This document shows, in pieces, positions 32,735-44,375 of a DNA stretch of 62,936 nucleotides (the first letter of the stretch is position 1; every line of letters begins with the position of its first letter). The DNA is from Heterotrichella gracilis (Eukaryota; Sar; Xanthophyceae; Tribonematales; Xanthonemataceae). Made by a program: the position numbers and the translations under genes. The notes under the pieces were generated by a model. The model ran no database searches. It was not told where the DNA came from and saw only the letters and a program-made list of their open reading frames with translations. The stretch covers positions 1 through 62,936 of the forward strand of contig JAULBX010025342.1 of the NCBI GenBank assembly GCA_032358255.1, written 5' to 3'.

Positions 32735-35700
32735 ATGGATGACGAGTTTGTGGGTGGGCTCGTACTGCAGCAGGGAAGGCACCTAGCCTTGGCAGGTACT
32801 GTACGCTACTGTCCACCTTGCACTGGCGCCAAGCTTCAACCCATTGCCCTTCTTTGCATGTATGCTTGCCTGCTCTGAATTCCTGTTCATCTGGGCGCGT
32901 GTGGGGTATCCTCCTCATCAAGCACTTTATCCACAACAGCGCTGGCACGTTTGTTAACTATCCACATGCCACCACCTCATACCCACCGCCCACCGCCGCG
33001 CACGCCCCTATCACACAGCCACACCACCATCTGCATCACTCACCATCCACACACCCACACCACCACCCACACCACCACCCACCCGCAGGCGCCGCGGTGC
33101 TTGTGTGCGTGGCCTGCAACCTGGCTGCCCCCGTTATCAGCGGTATGCTGTTCCAGTCGCTGGTGGGGGGCCAGCCGCTGGGGGAGTATGCGCGCACGCT
33201 GGGGCTGATGTGCGGGGTGTATGTGCTGGAGCCCCTGCTCACACAGGTGGGGTGCTTGGATGGGGGGGTAGGGGGGGTCACAGGGGGGGCACAGGGGGTG
33301 GTGATGGTGCAGCAGGACGTCGCGGCTAGGCTACTCCTGTGCATCCAGAATGAGCATGAGCTCCAACAGTGGGATAGGAGCTGATCTGCGCATTTTGCTT
33401 GGTGCTGGCTTCCCAACTAAAATTCAAATTCAACCCCCTTGCACCGCCCCGAAATACATGAATCAATTTTAATGTCCAAACGCTCCAGGTGTACATCCGA
33501 AACGCATGCGCTGCGGGTGAGAAGGTCCTTGCCGCGCTGCGCGTGGAGCTGTTCCGCACCCTGCTGCTGCAGAAGGTGGAGTTCTTTGACGAGCGCCAGG
33601 CCACTGAGCTGACCGCAATGATCAGCGTGGACCTGGAGGCGCTGAGGACGGTGGTGTTCAAGTGAGTGGGGTTGGTGTGCATGCTGAATGGTGTGCTGTC
33701 GGGGGAACGGGGATTCCTGGCAGCGCTTGAGTAGGGTTTGAGTAGGCGTTGGGTGGTGGAGCAGAAGGTTGGGTTTTTAATGCGCCCCAGGCCACCGAGC
33801 TGACTGCCATGGCTCTGGAACTGGATGATTCCATGTCGGACAGTACCAGCTTGGCAACAATATGGAATGCATGTACGTTATGTACACACTACAACCCCAT
33901 CACCCACCAAGATTGTCATCAATGTGTACTCATTGAATAACGCCTCCTCCTGCAGCAACGTGTCCCGGGACCGCGGCATCCGAGCGCTGCTGGAGGCATC
34001 CGGAGCAGTAGTCATCCTGTTTGCACTGTCCTGGAGGCTGGGCCCAGTGCTGGCATGTGAGTGGAGGGTGGGGGTGGGTGGATGGGCACCCTATTTGCAC
34101 TATTATGGGAAGGGCGTCCTATTTGCACTGCCATGGAGGATGTGTGGGTGGCTGGCATCTGGGTAGAGTGTGTGCAGGAGCAATGGAGCGATGCATCCCA
34201 GTCCCAAGTCCATAATGCTGACCCTCCCATGTCTATATTTCAGCAACCAATGACAGAGACCCCCACACCCTCCCCAGGTTTGATCATCACCGCACCATGC
34301 TTTACAATAATAATTAAATTCGATGTTTTCCTCATTTCTCAGTGATCATGATCATCACCGCCACCATAGCGCCATACAGTAATAATTACAGTAATAAACT
34401 ACTACTGCCCCTCCCAGGCGTGATCATCAGCACCACCGCCGCCGCAATGGTGTACCATAATGATTCTAAAAATGTAATCTTTCCCTCAGCAACATCTCAT
34501 GCGACATCATCAGCACCACGACAACGCCATGCAGTGCTTTCAGACAGAAGCAAAACAATGAGTAAATACTTTCTCCCTCCTCTTTAGGCGTGATCATCAG
34601 CACCACCGCCGCCGCAATGGTGTACCGCAAGAGCGCCAAGGAAGTGGAGACGTCAAACAGCCAGGCCATAAGTAGCATGGTGGCGGTGGCTGACCAGGCA
34701 TTCAGGCACATAAAGACGGTGGGCAAAGGAACCCTAGTGTGAAACGTTAGTAACATGGTGTTAGTGGCGAACCAGGCGTGCAGGCACACCAAGACTGTGA
34801 GCGAATGGAGCAGGCAAACCCTAATCTGGAGTCCTAGTATGCAACCTTGTGTGAAATGCTAGTGGGGAAACTTTCAAAGCACAACCAAACCCCTGATGGG
34901 AACCTTTGCCCTTGCTTCATGTATGGCATGCACGGGAGATGCCATGCAAAGAGAGAGCGGTGGCATGCATATGGGCCAATCGTAACCCCCAAAACCCTAC
35001 GCAAGACCCTAACCAAACCCATTCCCTGGCTGCAGGTTCGGTCTTTTGCTGGCGAGGCCCTTGAGCGTGAGAGGTTTGGCGAGTACGTGGGCCAATCGTA
35101 CCAGAGTGGGCGGGGCTTTGCAGCCGCCAAGGCAACGCTGGAGAGCCTGTCCAGGTGTGTGGAAGCAAAACCCTAATCTAGGAAACCCTAAGCAAAGAAC
35201 CCTGATCATGAACCACTTGTTAATGGTGGAAACCGTTTGTCGAAGCTATGCCAAAACTAATTCCAGGCTGACTGAATGCCCACCCTGGTATTTTTGCAGT
35301 GCTCTCGTGAAAACCCTGACTTACTCCCATTACCCCCGGTTCCACTTGTCGCCTCTGGCCTATACCCTCCCAGAAGGTTTTGATAGAGTTTTTTCCAAAG
35401 TCCTGAAGCCTTCCCCTACTTTCCCGCAGGGGCGGCATCCACCTTTCCCTCCTGGCGCTGTATGCCCTGGGGGGGTATTTGGTGAACCAGGGTTTGATGC
35501 CAGTGGGTACCCTGCTGTCCGCCATTGGCTTCACCTTCTCGCTTGTGTTTGCCACCCAGGGGCTGCTCAACAGCCTGGCAGACCTGCGCAAGGCGGCAAA
35601 CGCCCTGCAGCGGTGCGCACAAATGACCCTAAAGTTCAGGGCACAAACCCTAAGGCCGAAACCCTGGAAGAGCCTGGCGGCTCACGCAAACCAAAAACAA

Positions 35701-38006
35701 CCTCGCATAGGGTCCGCACATGTTTTGGAGGCCCTGACGATGCGTGCGCCTGCACCTTGATCACACCCAACAACAGTAACATCATTCTATTCACACACCA
35801 AAAACCCTGGCATAGGGTCTGCACCACGCTTGCCTAGGCCAACCCTAACATAGCCTCCACCCCTACTTTGATGAAACCCATGCGTAGGGTCCGCGCTACG
35901 TTTGCTCAGGCAAACCCCAACCCCTCCATGTACTGCAGTCTCTGGAAACCCTAACAATATGTGCACCCTCATCCTGAAAACCCTTTGCGTAGGGTTCGCG
36001 CCACGCTTGCCCAGGCCATCCCCGACCCCTCCATGTATTGTGCGCTCCCCCCTGGCGCCTGGTGGGAGGGGGAGGACGGGGTGTGCGAGGTGGGGGGGGA
36101 GGAGGCGGGCCCAAATGCGGACAATGCTGCGGTGGAGGCGGCCAAGAAAGGGCCCCTGGAGATGCGGCGGGTGGAGTTTGCGTACCCGCTGCGCAAGAAT
36201 TCGGCAGGTGGGTGGTGGCGGGTGCGGCTGTGGTTCTGGTGATGGTGATGGTGGTGGTGTTGGTGGGTACTGACAGTGTGGCCCATGGACTACAGGGCCA
36301 TTGCAGGAGCAAAATCTTCGTCCCTAAACCCTGCTCACTACACCGCAGTGCCCTAGGGTCTCAACTTGGTGGCAAAAACGCGGCTAAAACCCTGAGCCTA
36401 GTATCTCTATAATACTAAACCCTAACCCCTTAACGCTCCCCCACCGCAGTGCTCCGGGGTCTCAACCTGGTGCTGCCGCCACGTGCAAGGCACTAAAACC
36501 CAAACCCTAGCCTCGTGAAACCCTAACACCTGAACCTAAACCCTCCCCTCCCGCAGTGCTCCGTGGGCTCAACCTGGTGCTGCCACTTGCCAAGGGCCAT
36601 GCCAAATCCTGACCCTCTGCAACCCTAAACCCACAATCTAAACCTCCCCTCCCGCAGTGCTCCGTGGTCTCAACCTGGTGTTGCCACGTGGCAAGATCAC
36701 AGCGGTGGTGGGGAGGAGCGGGGCGGGCAAGTCCACTGTTGCTGCGCTGCTGTCCAGGTTCTACGAGCCTGACCAAGGGGGCATATACCTGGGGGGGGAG
36801 CCTGCGGGGACCTTCACAAGGGGGGAGTGGGCGCGCGCGGTGGCAATGGTCAGTCAGGAGCCGGTGCTGTTCTCAGGTGGGTGTGCGCGGGTGTGGGGGG
36901 GGTGCTCAGGTGTGGGGGGAGGGTACATGCCAGGAGCCGGTCATACCATTGAGGGAAATATGACAAGCCAGGCTTAGTGGTGGGGGTTGGGGTGGTGGGG
37001 GTGGGGGTTTTGCGAGGTGTCGCCGTGTTGGAGTTTTCCTTGTCTTGTTGAGTTCGCCAATTGTCAAATGACGGGACATGCACAGAATCAATAACATTGT
37101 GTTCCAGGGAGGGTCCCACCCCCTCCCATGCCCTTTCCTCCCCTTGCTGCTCCCATCAACCCACCCACCCCTGTCTCATCCCTCAGGCACCATCGCTGAC
37201 AACATCGCATACGGGCGCTACGGGCGGGTGGAACAGTCAGAGATAGAGGCGGCAGCGCAGGCAGCCAACGCGCATGACTTCATCATGGAGCAGCCAGATG
37301 GCTATGACACCCTGGTGGGGGACAGCGGCACCCTGCTGTCTGGCGGGCAGCGGCAGCGCATAGCCATCGCACGCGCGCTGCTCAAGGTGGGGGGTGGGTG
37401 GGTGGAAGGGGTGATAGCAGTGCGTACGCTTTGTAGGGGATGCAGGTGCTGGGTAGGTTTTGTTGGAGCTGCCAGATGGCTACTTGAGGTTGGTGGGTGA
37501 CAGCGTCACCGTGCTTCTGGGGGGCAGAGGCAGCGCATAGCCATATGGCACGTGGGAAACCCTCACCAAATCGCTCCGCAAACCCTACTATTATCCCCCA
37601 CAGGACTCCCCAATTCTCATCCTGGACGAGGCCACTTCAGCACTGGATGTCAAGTCGGAGCGCCTGGTGCAGACCGCCATCGAGCGCCTGGTGGCGGGAC
37701 GCACAGTGCTGGTCATAGCGCACAGGCTGTCCACCGTGCAGGTAGGGATTAGGGTTTGGTCGGTGCAGATCCTCAAGGTTTTTTTATTTACAGGGGCATA
37801 CTCATGTAATGATTTGTCATTGGTATTGTGATTCCGTGTCATTAATGTACATGTTTGATTCCTGGGTGCAGGCCGCTGACCAGATCGTGGTGCTTGACGG
37901 GGGGGTGGTGGCCGAGGTGGGCCCGCATGCGGCGCTGGTTGCGCAGCAGGGCCTGTATGCAGAGCTCATCAACTCGCAGAGCCTCACACTCAGCGCCTCT
38001 GTTTAG
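32735..38006 (+). CDS. ABCB-type half ABC transporter (TAP/ABCB28-like)
   Basis: A membrane exporter half-molecule expected to dimerise, probably in the plastid envelope or mitochondria by analogy with plant ABCB26/28. The substrate is unknown. Exons end/start at 32795, 33089-33246, 33489-33661, 33956-34056, 34588-34718, 35036-35154, 35430-35612, 35993-36207, 36658-36876, 37187-37386, 37604-37741 and 37872-38006; all phases match. The transmembrane domain includes [74 protein letters not shown] and the coupling segment [14 protein letters not shown]. The ATPase domain has [16 protein letters not shown], Walker [11 protein letters not shown]-loop [10 protein letters not shown], signature [17 protein letters not shown], Walker [13 protein letters not shown] and H-loop VIAHRLST; it ends at SLTLSASV. 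Catalytic motifs are all intact. The first in-frame ATG (32735) leaves little N-terminus, so an upstream exon is likely. Introns carry at least six exon-edge ladders. Confidence 0.92.
33598..33832 (+). repeat. Exon-edge copy in the ABC transporter (exon 3)
   Basis: CCAGGCCACTGAGCTGACCG in the exon at about 33597 recurs in the next intron at about 33787 as CCAGGCCACCGAGCTGACTG. It is followed by diverged ATGGCTCTGGAACTGGA versus ATGATCAGCGTGGACCTGGA. Confidence 0.8.
34276..34630 (+). repeat. Exon-edge ladder: up to five copies of an acceptor/exon start in the ABC transporter
   Basis: The authentic exon begins at 34588 (AG|GCGTGATCATCAGCACCACC, then GCCGCCGCAATGGTGTACC). A nearly perfect copy, acceptor included, starts at 34419 and diverges after GTGTACC. 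Weaker copies start at about 34279 (GTTTGATCATCACCGCACCATG), 34346 (TGATCATGATCATCACCGCC) and 34499 (ATGCGACATCATCAGCACCA). Spacing is 70-95 bp, and AATAATTA-type spacer separates them. Confidence 0.88.
34671..34815 (+). repeat. Exon-edge copy of the ABC transporter exon ending at 34718
   Basis: AGTAGCATGGTGGCGGTGGC plus TGACCAGGCATTCAGGCACA and the donor region (34671-34730) recur at about 34748-34805 as AGTAACATGGTGTTAGTGGC plus GAACCAGGCGTGCAGGCACA. GGAACCCTAGTGTGAAACGT lies between them. Confidence 0.85.
35700..36025 (+). repeat. Exon-edge ladder: four copies of the acceptor/exon start at 35993
   Basis: The real exon starts at 35993 after GCGTAG with GGTTCGCGCCACGCTTGCCC, then AGGCCATCCCCGACCCCTCC. 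Copies, each beginning (C)ATAGGGT or CGTAGGGT, start at about 35708 (GGTCCGCACATGTTTTGGAG), 35813 (GGTCTGCACCACGCTTGCCT) and 35887 (GGTCCGCGCTACGTTTGCTC). Each is preceded by AAACCCTGGCATAG/AAACCCATGCGTAG-type sequence, so the unit includes the acceptor and a telomere-like AAACCCT. Confidence 0.9.
36338..36690 (+). repeat. Exon-edge ladder: four copies of the acceptor/exon start at 36658
   Basis: The Walker A exon begins at 36658 (CCGCAG|TGCTCCGTGGTCTCAACC). Upstream copies follow at about 36346 (CCGCAGTGCCCTAGGGTCTC), 36450 (CCGCAGTGCTCCGGGGTCTC) and 36556 (CCGCAGTGCTCCGTGGGCTC). The two nearest continue into AACCTGGTGCTGCC. The spacing of 102-106 bp is regular and CCCTAAACCC-like runs lie in each spacer. 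Confidence 0.95.
37440..37556 (+). repeat. Degraded copy of the ABC-signature exon in the following intron
   Basis: GAGCTGCCAGATGGCTAC...GGTGGGTGACAGCGTCACCG (37465-37511) and TGGGGGGCAGAGGCAGCGCA through TAGCCAT mirror exon 37187-37386 around GGAGCAGCCAGATGGCTATG and TGGCGGGCAGCGGCAGCGCA. The copy covers the LSGGQ motif but is frame-broken and cannot encode it. Confidence 0.85.
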
Positions 38007-39444
38007 GCCGCAGCACTACTGCCGATGGTGACGTGGATGCTTGTGTTTTGGTGTTGATATCCCCATGGGAGGTTCCTTTTCTGTGAAGAGGGGCAAGTGG
38101 GGGAAGCATTGCTGGGTGGCCTTCAGGCAAGGCTAAGCAATTGCAGAATCTGTGGGGCATGACATTTGGGTCCTTCATGTGTGATATTTGCCAGGACTTT
38201 AACTCTGGTGGATTAAAACTGATGGATGGGATTGGTCCTTCCTGAGATCTGGGGGGCATGTTGGAGATACTCGTGTCCTGGTGTGGGGAAACGGGGGATT
38301 GATGTCCATGACTCGTCAATGATTGATCAATGATTTTGATTGAGGGGGGTGACAGGGTGGGGTGTTGATTCTGAGGGTTGGTGTGCAGGTGTGGGACCAT
38401 GCCGCATTGGCAAAACGTTGAGCAGGGTTGCTCCCTTTTGAGGGGTTTTGGTACTCGGATGTTGGAATCCTCAGTGGCACTGCCCGTGAGGGGTGAATTC
38501 AGGATGCAGTGCGAGGAGGCAGCAACGGGAGTTAAGGGGTGTATGATCAGGTGGTGCATTTGTGTTTTGAGACACTGACAGTGTCCAGTGGCAGTTGTAC
38601 ACATGTGGATGATAAGATGCACAATGTGTCATGTCACGCGAGAGCAAGGATAGGCAGTGGAAGGGGTTGTTTGGGCAGTCCCTGGGACAGACGAGATTTA
38701 CAGTTATCCTGAAAAAGATAGGAATCATCCTTTTCCACCATGTTCTCCCCACGGTCCTCCCACTTTGGAGGCGGCCTCCCACTTGATAAATCCACTGCGT
38801 AAAAGCTGTAGCTATTCACACAGTGGCACCTTGTAAGCCTGTAGGTTACCCAGACTGGGTGGCACACTGAGTGGCACTGCGAGTTACATGGGTTCCGTGT
38901 AAGCAGCACTTAACTGGTTGCTTCTGTTATTACGCCCCAACGATGGCTGCCCACCACAGCAGCGGCAATGTGCCAGGCAGGGTACCCTCGGGGGGCATCC
39001 CTTTGGGGGATGGCTTCTTCTTCCAAGCGATTCCGGAGGGCAGTTTGCTTGGAAGGATGCTAGCCAGTTAAAGCGCAGATTTCTGGACGCCAATTGCAGT
39101 TCAGGTGGGTAGAGACTCTGAGTCTCTGAGAGACTCGTGACGACCACAAACTGGCAGCCCGGCTACGGGTTGATCCCGAAGGCTGTTGTGCACTCCGGCT
39201 GCTAGTATCCGATGCATATGTTGCAGTGTGGCCAGAGCTTCAGGTTTGGTTACCATACTGGATCCAGGTCAAGCAGTTTTCGTGTCCAATAAATACCACT
39301 AGCTAATAGCAAGCCAGTCACATAAAGCAGGAGAAGCGTAGTGGCATTATGCCGCATGCACTGGCAGTGCATATCCACCTGTAACAGTTGCCAGTGGCAA
39401 GATAGGTTGCAGGGTCGTGCAAAGTGCCAGCTTCTGTTCTGCAG
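38007..39444. other. Region between the ABC transporter and MYND genes
   Basis: The first ~900 bp are non-coding 3' flank as far as I can see. First exon(s) of the MYND gene probably lie at 38900-39440, but no single candidate satisfies both start codon and phase. Confidence 0.4.
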
Positions 39445-42400
39445 GAGGACAATTCAGAGCCCACCCCCACTGGCCAATCAGGAGCACACAATACAGTCCC
39501 TCGTGCTCCCACAGATACTGGGGCAGCAGATGAGGTCCTAGAGCATCCTTTGACCTCTGAGGTAACAAGCTGTCGTCTCCATTGGTCTATGTGGACGGGG
39601 TAGAGCTGCCTGCCGTTGCCTTGCATGCGTTGCACCTGGGTGACCATAGGTGCCATTCCTGCAGGGCCCTCAGGGCACCTCCACTGGAGCACACAATGCA
39701 GCTTCAGCAGAGGAGGGTCCAGAGCCTCCAGTGCTAACAAGCCTTGAGGTACGTATATGTGGCGGCCATCATGGTAGATATCTCAGTGAACATTGTAGGG
39801 CAATACCAAAGCAGGGACTCCACTGGGGCAGGCATTGCTGCAAACCATATCTTGAGTAGAAACCTCGGGGGCTGCACTGGCAAGTTGCAAAGTTTCAGAT
39901 TTCACCATGCTTAGCAACTTGACACAACAGGTATTGCAATTTGCCAGACAGGGTGACGTGCACATTCAAGGTCCTGTATCCGCCGCCTTATTTTACCGCT
40001 CCAAACTACGTTTCATTAATTTTAATGGAATTTCAAGGATCCTCACACCTGCCTGGCACATTTGGAGTGTTGATAGCATGCGGCAGCAGCAACGCCACTC
40101 TAATGCTGCAGGTTCCTCCTCCAGACAGCCGCTTCCCTGCAGTGGCCCGCATGGTGAAGCAGGCGGGTGCCACTCTGCGCCATGCCCTTTCCCATGATGG
40201 CGGTGACAAAGATGAAATAATCAAGCGTGTGGTGCAGTACATGATCAAGAATCTGTTCCGAGAAATAGGCCATTGGTGTCTTCCAGAAACTTTCTCTCCG
40301 GATGGAGCCACCGGTATCTGTCAGTTTTGCAATGGCATGGTCGTGATCTACACAAAAATGCTTGCCCTCAGCCTGACAAAACCCTGAGATACATTGCCAA
40401 ACATGTTTTTTCACGTGTCACATCTGCAGAGCATGTTGTCACATGGTATGTCTGTCTGTTGCTGTTGCTGGTGGCCACAAAGTAAAGACATGCATCATGG
40501 ATGATCCAATGCATGCAACATATGGATCTGTAGCTGCTTAGGGGAGTACCTCCTAAAGGGGAGTACCTCCATGCATTATATAACATATCACCTTCAAGTT
40601 ACCCTCCTCCTCGAGGGTGCCTCCATCGTGGAACTGCGGTATGCCCTGGCACGAGAAATGCTGGCGGATCCAGCACCTTGGATACTCTTGCTTCATTCTA
40701 TGGTCCAAGAGCTGCAGTCTGATCAGGTGACACGATAAAATAAATAAAAATAAAAACCACTACTGGGCCATTGACATCGGAAATGTCAACGCAGCTCAAC
40801 CGGTCATTGTTATGCTCTGCATCATTACCGCGCTCTGGCGCAGTAAAATAATGCTCTGCACCATCATGGTCTACAGTGTGCCCTGGTATGGATACATATA
40901 TCTATATTAAAATCACAAATGCAAAAATTTACATAATTGTTTTTTTCAAATTAAATATACTATTATTATTTATGATATTCTTATTTATTTCTTGCACGGT
41001 GCTGAACCAGAGAATCCTCTCTGTAGGTACAGCCTGATCAGGTCATCCAGCTGGCTCGATCCAACATCATCACTGCCATTGCGTGGCTATTAATCAAAGG
41101 TACAGGAGTGGGATTGGACTGGCGCAGTCAGGTATGTGCTTCCAAGCATGCGAATCCTGCCCATCCTGGTCGATGCAATGTACCAAGTGTTTGCAATTCA
41201 AGCACTGCGCTTATAGGAAGCCAATGACAGTGGATATTTTTTAAACTCTGACTAGTTAGCGTAGGTATGGGCCAGTATCATCTAGTGGAGGGAGTCTACT
41301 GAATATGAGAGTTGAACTTCACTGTGCAGCCATTAGCTCTGTGTAGAAGGCATTGAGACCCATCAAATGCATACTCAACTTACGTCATAACCAAGAATCA
41401 CTGCAATTTAGAAAAAACTACCACCACACAGTAAGTATGGTAGAGTGCCTTCAGCCTATCACAGCCGCAGGCACAGTGATTAGAACATGAATGTGGTTGG
41501 TAAAGCTTTCTGCTTGACTGCAGTTTTCTGCTGAACGTGGCCCCGGGGAGTGGCAGGATGAATGGATGGAGATGCTGTGGCTCCTGCTCAAGTTGGTGGC
41601 AGCTACCTCTCCTGCGGCAAGTAGTCAAGGTACGTTGCTGTATAGTCAAGCCCAAAGTCAATACCCTGGTAAGGGTGTTGGATGTGCGTTCCAGCCCTTG
41701 GCTAGGGTTTAGGGTGTAGCGAGCCACGCCTCATGACCAGCTTTCTGCCTAGGGTTTAGGGTGTAGGAGCCATACGCATATCCCCCGCTTGCTTAGGGTT
41801 TTAGGCCACATGTTACTTCCAGGCATAGTTCACGTTGCAAATGTGTTCGATAGGCTTCATGACAACAAAACATTTTACACCTGGAACACTTGCAGGTTCG
41901 ATAAGCAGACAGTGGCCTCCATCGGTTCAGGTGGTGCGCAGCTTCCCCCCTGGCAAGGTGGACTACTCGCGTGACCTGGGCAAGTTCAGGGTGGCGCCAG
42001 ACCTCAAGGAAAAGGCAAGACTCATATGATGCCATCGCCATGCACACAATAAAAAGGAGATGTGTACCGACCTGGGCTAGTTTTGGTTAACGGAAACTAT
42101 TTTTGTTTCTCTCCTCCTCTCGTTTCTCTCGTGTTTTCTAATCTTGTCTGGATATTTTAAGTTTGCACCTGGTCTATGATTAGGAAGGATGGATAGTGGT
42201 CCTGTGTCGTGCGTGGACTGTACTTGCACGCGGGAATACTGCCAAGGCAAAGGCAAAAACCCTAAACCCTAAACAGCTGTCACCCTTTCAGAGGCGCATG
42301 CCGCCCTCAACACTTCACCTCATGCTTTTGTACACTCTCTCGTGCCCAAGCTTATACCCTTATGATGTGTCAACCCCTACCAACCTGAGAATGAACTCTA

Positions 42401-44375
42401 CACTTGCCTCCCATAGATGTGTCAACCCTAAACCCTGGGTGCCCTGACAGCAACTCTACACAACTAAAGTCTGCAAAATTGCCACCCTATTGGATGGCGA
42501 CATGGTGCAAGGCATACACGTAAGCATGTGCCAGCAGCAGATAGGCAACCCCAAAACCCCAAACCCTAACCCCGTTGTGCGCAGGAGGGTTAAATCTGCG
42601 GTTAAATCTGCAAACGTCCTGGCCCTGCACGCAGCCATGCCCCAGGCCGGCTGCATGGTACGTTAACCCTGATCCCGTACCCTAAACCCTAAACCCAAAC
42701 CCCGCGGTGCGCAGGTCCTGGCCCTGCACGCAGCAATGCTCCGGGAGCATGATACCCCGGGAGTGCAACCACCCAGCAGCGCCCCAACCTCGTCCGATCC
42801 CAACTGTGCACCTGACTATGACCAGATAATGAGGAGCATGCCTCCCCAGGCACTCATGGTCATGTTGGCGTGTGGCTCAGTGCCAGTGGTGAGTGGCGTG
42901 ATGTTTAAAACAGAAAGCTTTCAAGAAAGAGTAGTTAAAACTGTGAAATGTTGCACATGGGGTTGCAGTCTGGGTAGATCATTACTGGTTGGATTGTTGG
43001 CAGCAAATAGTATTGGTTTTGTACTTGATAATGCACCATGATAATGTACCTCTTTATGATTTGTTGCCCGGCGTGTGGCGGCTAATCTTATCCTGTTTGG
43101 GAATGGAGAGCCCCTGTTGCATCTGGAGACTGTGTTTCCCGCCCTGACTTGTATTATACTATAATAGTAATATACCCAGTACGTCGCATGCGTGCATTTG
43201 TGGTCGCTAAAAGCGGTCATTTAAAGTTCACGTTGCACGCTCCCATTCCATCTTTTATTGTTTCCATCATCTACATTCATGTATCATGTGCGGGGCCCCA
43301 TTGCCGCAAGGCGTCACCTGATGCATGTGTGTTGTTTGGGATTAGGTCTTAGGATGTAGGCTGCAGGATGTAGGGTTGCATGACATGACCATTAGGCCTC
43401 TCAACTGATGCCATTGCATGCGCTGCCCTGTAGGACCTTGAACTGTGGGAGTCCTGGCGGGGCAGACCAATGAGCGACTTCACCTTCCACCCAGCGCCGC
43501 GCCCCCAGGCGCCTGCCCCCACTCCCAGTGCAGCCCCACCCACTCCCCCCACCCAACAGCCCAATCAGAACCCTTCTCGGAGTGCCAGCACCCCACAACC
43601 AGCCTCTGTGGGGTGGACCAGCACCACCAGGCAGCCAAACCCCCTCTCCACCACCCCACCACCATCCACCCCAAGGGCAGCCAATAGGGAGGCAGCGTCC
43701 ACCTCCACCACCACCACACAGCCACCCCCCAGCACCCCAGCACCATCCACCCCTGTGGCCACCACCAGGGTGGCAGCAGGCGTGTCCAGATCAGCATCAT
43801 CCACAACCAACCCCATGCCATCCACCCTAATCCAGGGCATGGCGGTGGATGCACAGCCAACCCTCTCCAGTACAAGCCCATCTGGAACAGCACCCACACA
43901 TGATGGCCACCTGTCAAGGGGACGCGCACACGATGGTACAAACAGCATGCACAGGGGAAGTCTGGCACTTGCAAACGCAGTCTGTGACCTTGTTTGTGGT
44001 GGTGTTCCAGACAGTGCGTAGCAAGGGGAGCGCAAGGAAGGGAAGGAGAAGAAGCGGAAGGGGAAGAAAGGGAGGAAGAGCAAGGCGGAGAGGGTGTGCG
44101 CCAGGTATGCGGCGGCGGCGGGTGGGGATGTCTCCCTGAGCAAGTGCGTGTGTGGTCTGGTGTGGTACTGCGGGAGTGAGTGCCAGCATGCGCACTGGCC
44201 CCAGCACAAGCAGACGTGCAAGGAGGCGCGTGCGGCGCAGGGGGAGGGGGAGGGTGAGGGTGACCAGCCGCACGGTTTTAGGGTTCAGGGTTTTACGGTT
44301 CAGGGTTGCGGGAAGGATATGATCATTCTGTACCAAACAACTTGCCAAGCCTTTTTTATGACGGGAAGGAAGTAA
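39445..44375 (+). CDS. MYND zinc-finger protein (5' end and one junction unresolved)
   Basis: A large multi-exon gene ending in a MYND finger, a zinc-binding protein-interaction module. Supported exons: 39445-39561, 39665-39748, about 40113-40313, 40599-40726, 41027-41131, 41524-41629, 41896-42014, 42715-42888, 43434-about 43935 and 44022-44375. Phases agree across all junctions from 40313 to 43434. The middle is helical and unrecognised (DEIIKRVVQYMIKNLFREIG, LLLEGASIVELRYALAREML, EWMEMLWLLLKLVAATSPAA, KVDYSRDLGKFRVAPDLKEK). A long Pro/Thr/Ser-rich linker follows. After a Lys/Arg block the MYND domain reads VCARYAAAAGGDVSLSKCVC, GLVWYCGSECQHAHWPQHKQ, TC. This matches the C..C.....C..C....YC...CQ..HW..HK..C pattern except for unusual spacing of the first cysteines. 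The intron after 42014 has a GC donor (AAG|GCAAGA). The junction into 44022 is not phase-resolved. Chlorophytes have many such MYND proteins of unknown role. Confidence 0.7.
42585..42745 (+). repeat. Exon-edge copy of a MYND-gene acceptor/exon start
   Basis: The exon at 42715 starts GCGCAG|GTCCTGGCCCTGCACGC, then AGCAATGCTCC. A copy at about 42581-42645 begins GTGCGCAGGAGGGTTAAATC and contains GTCCTGGCCCTGCACGCAGC and CATGCC. CCCTAAACCCTAAACCC separates the copies. Confidence 0.88.

Noticed and set aside
37440..37556. A second ABC signature exon
   Set aside because: It resembles the LSGGQ exon but is frame-broken and lies in the intron between two phase-matched exons. It is a decayed copy.
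38943..39071. MAAHHSSGNVPGRVPSGG frame as first exon of the MYND gene
   Set aside because: No donor in the right phase joins it convincingly to the exon at 39445.
43565..44221. Long minus-strand frame opposite the MYND gene
   Set aside because: It is the antisense shadow of the Pro/Thr-rich linker and Lys-rich MYND exons. No start context or domain.
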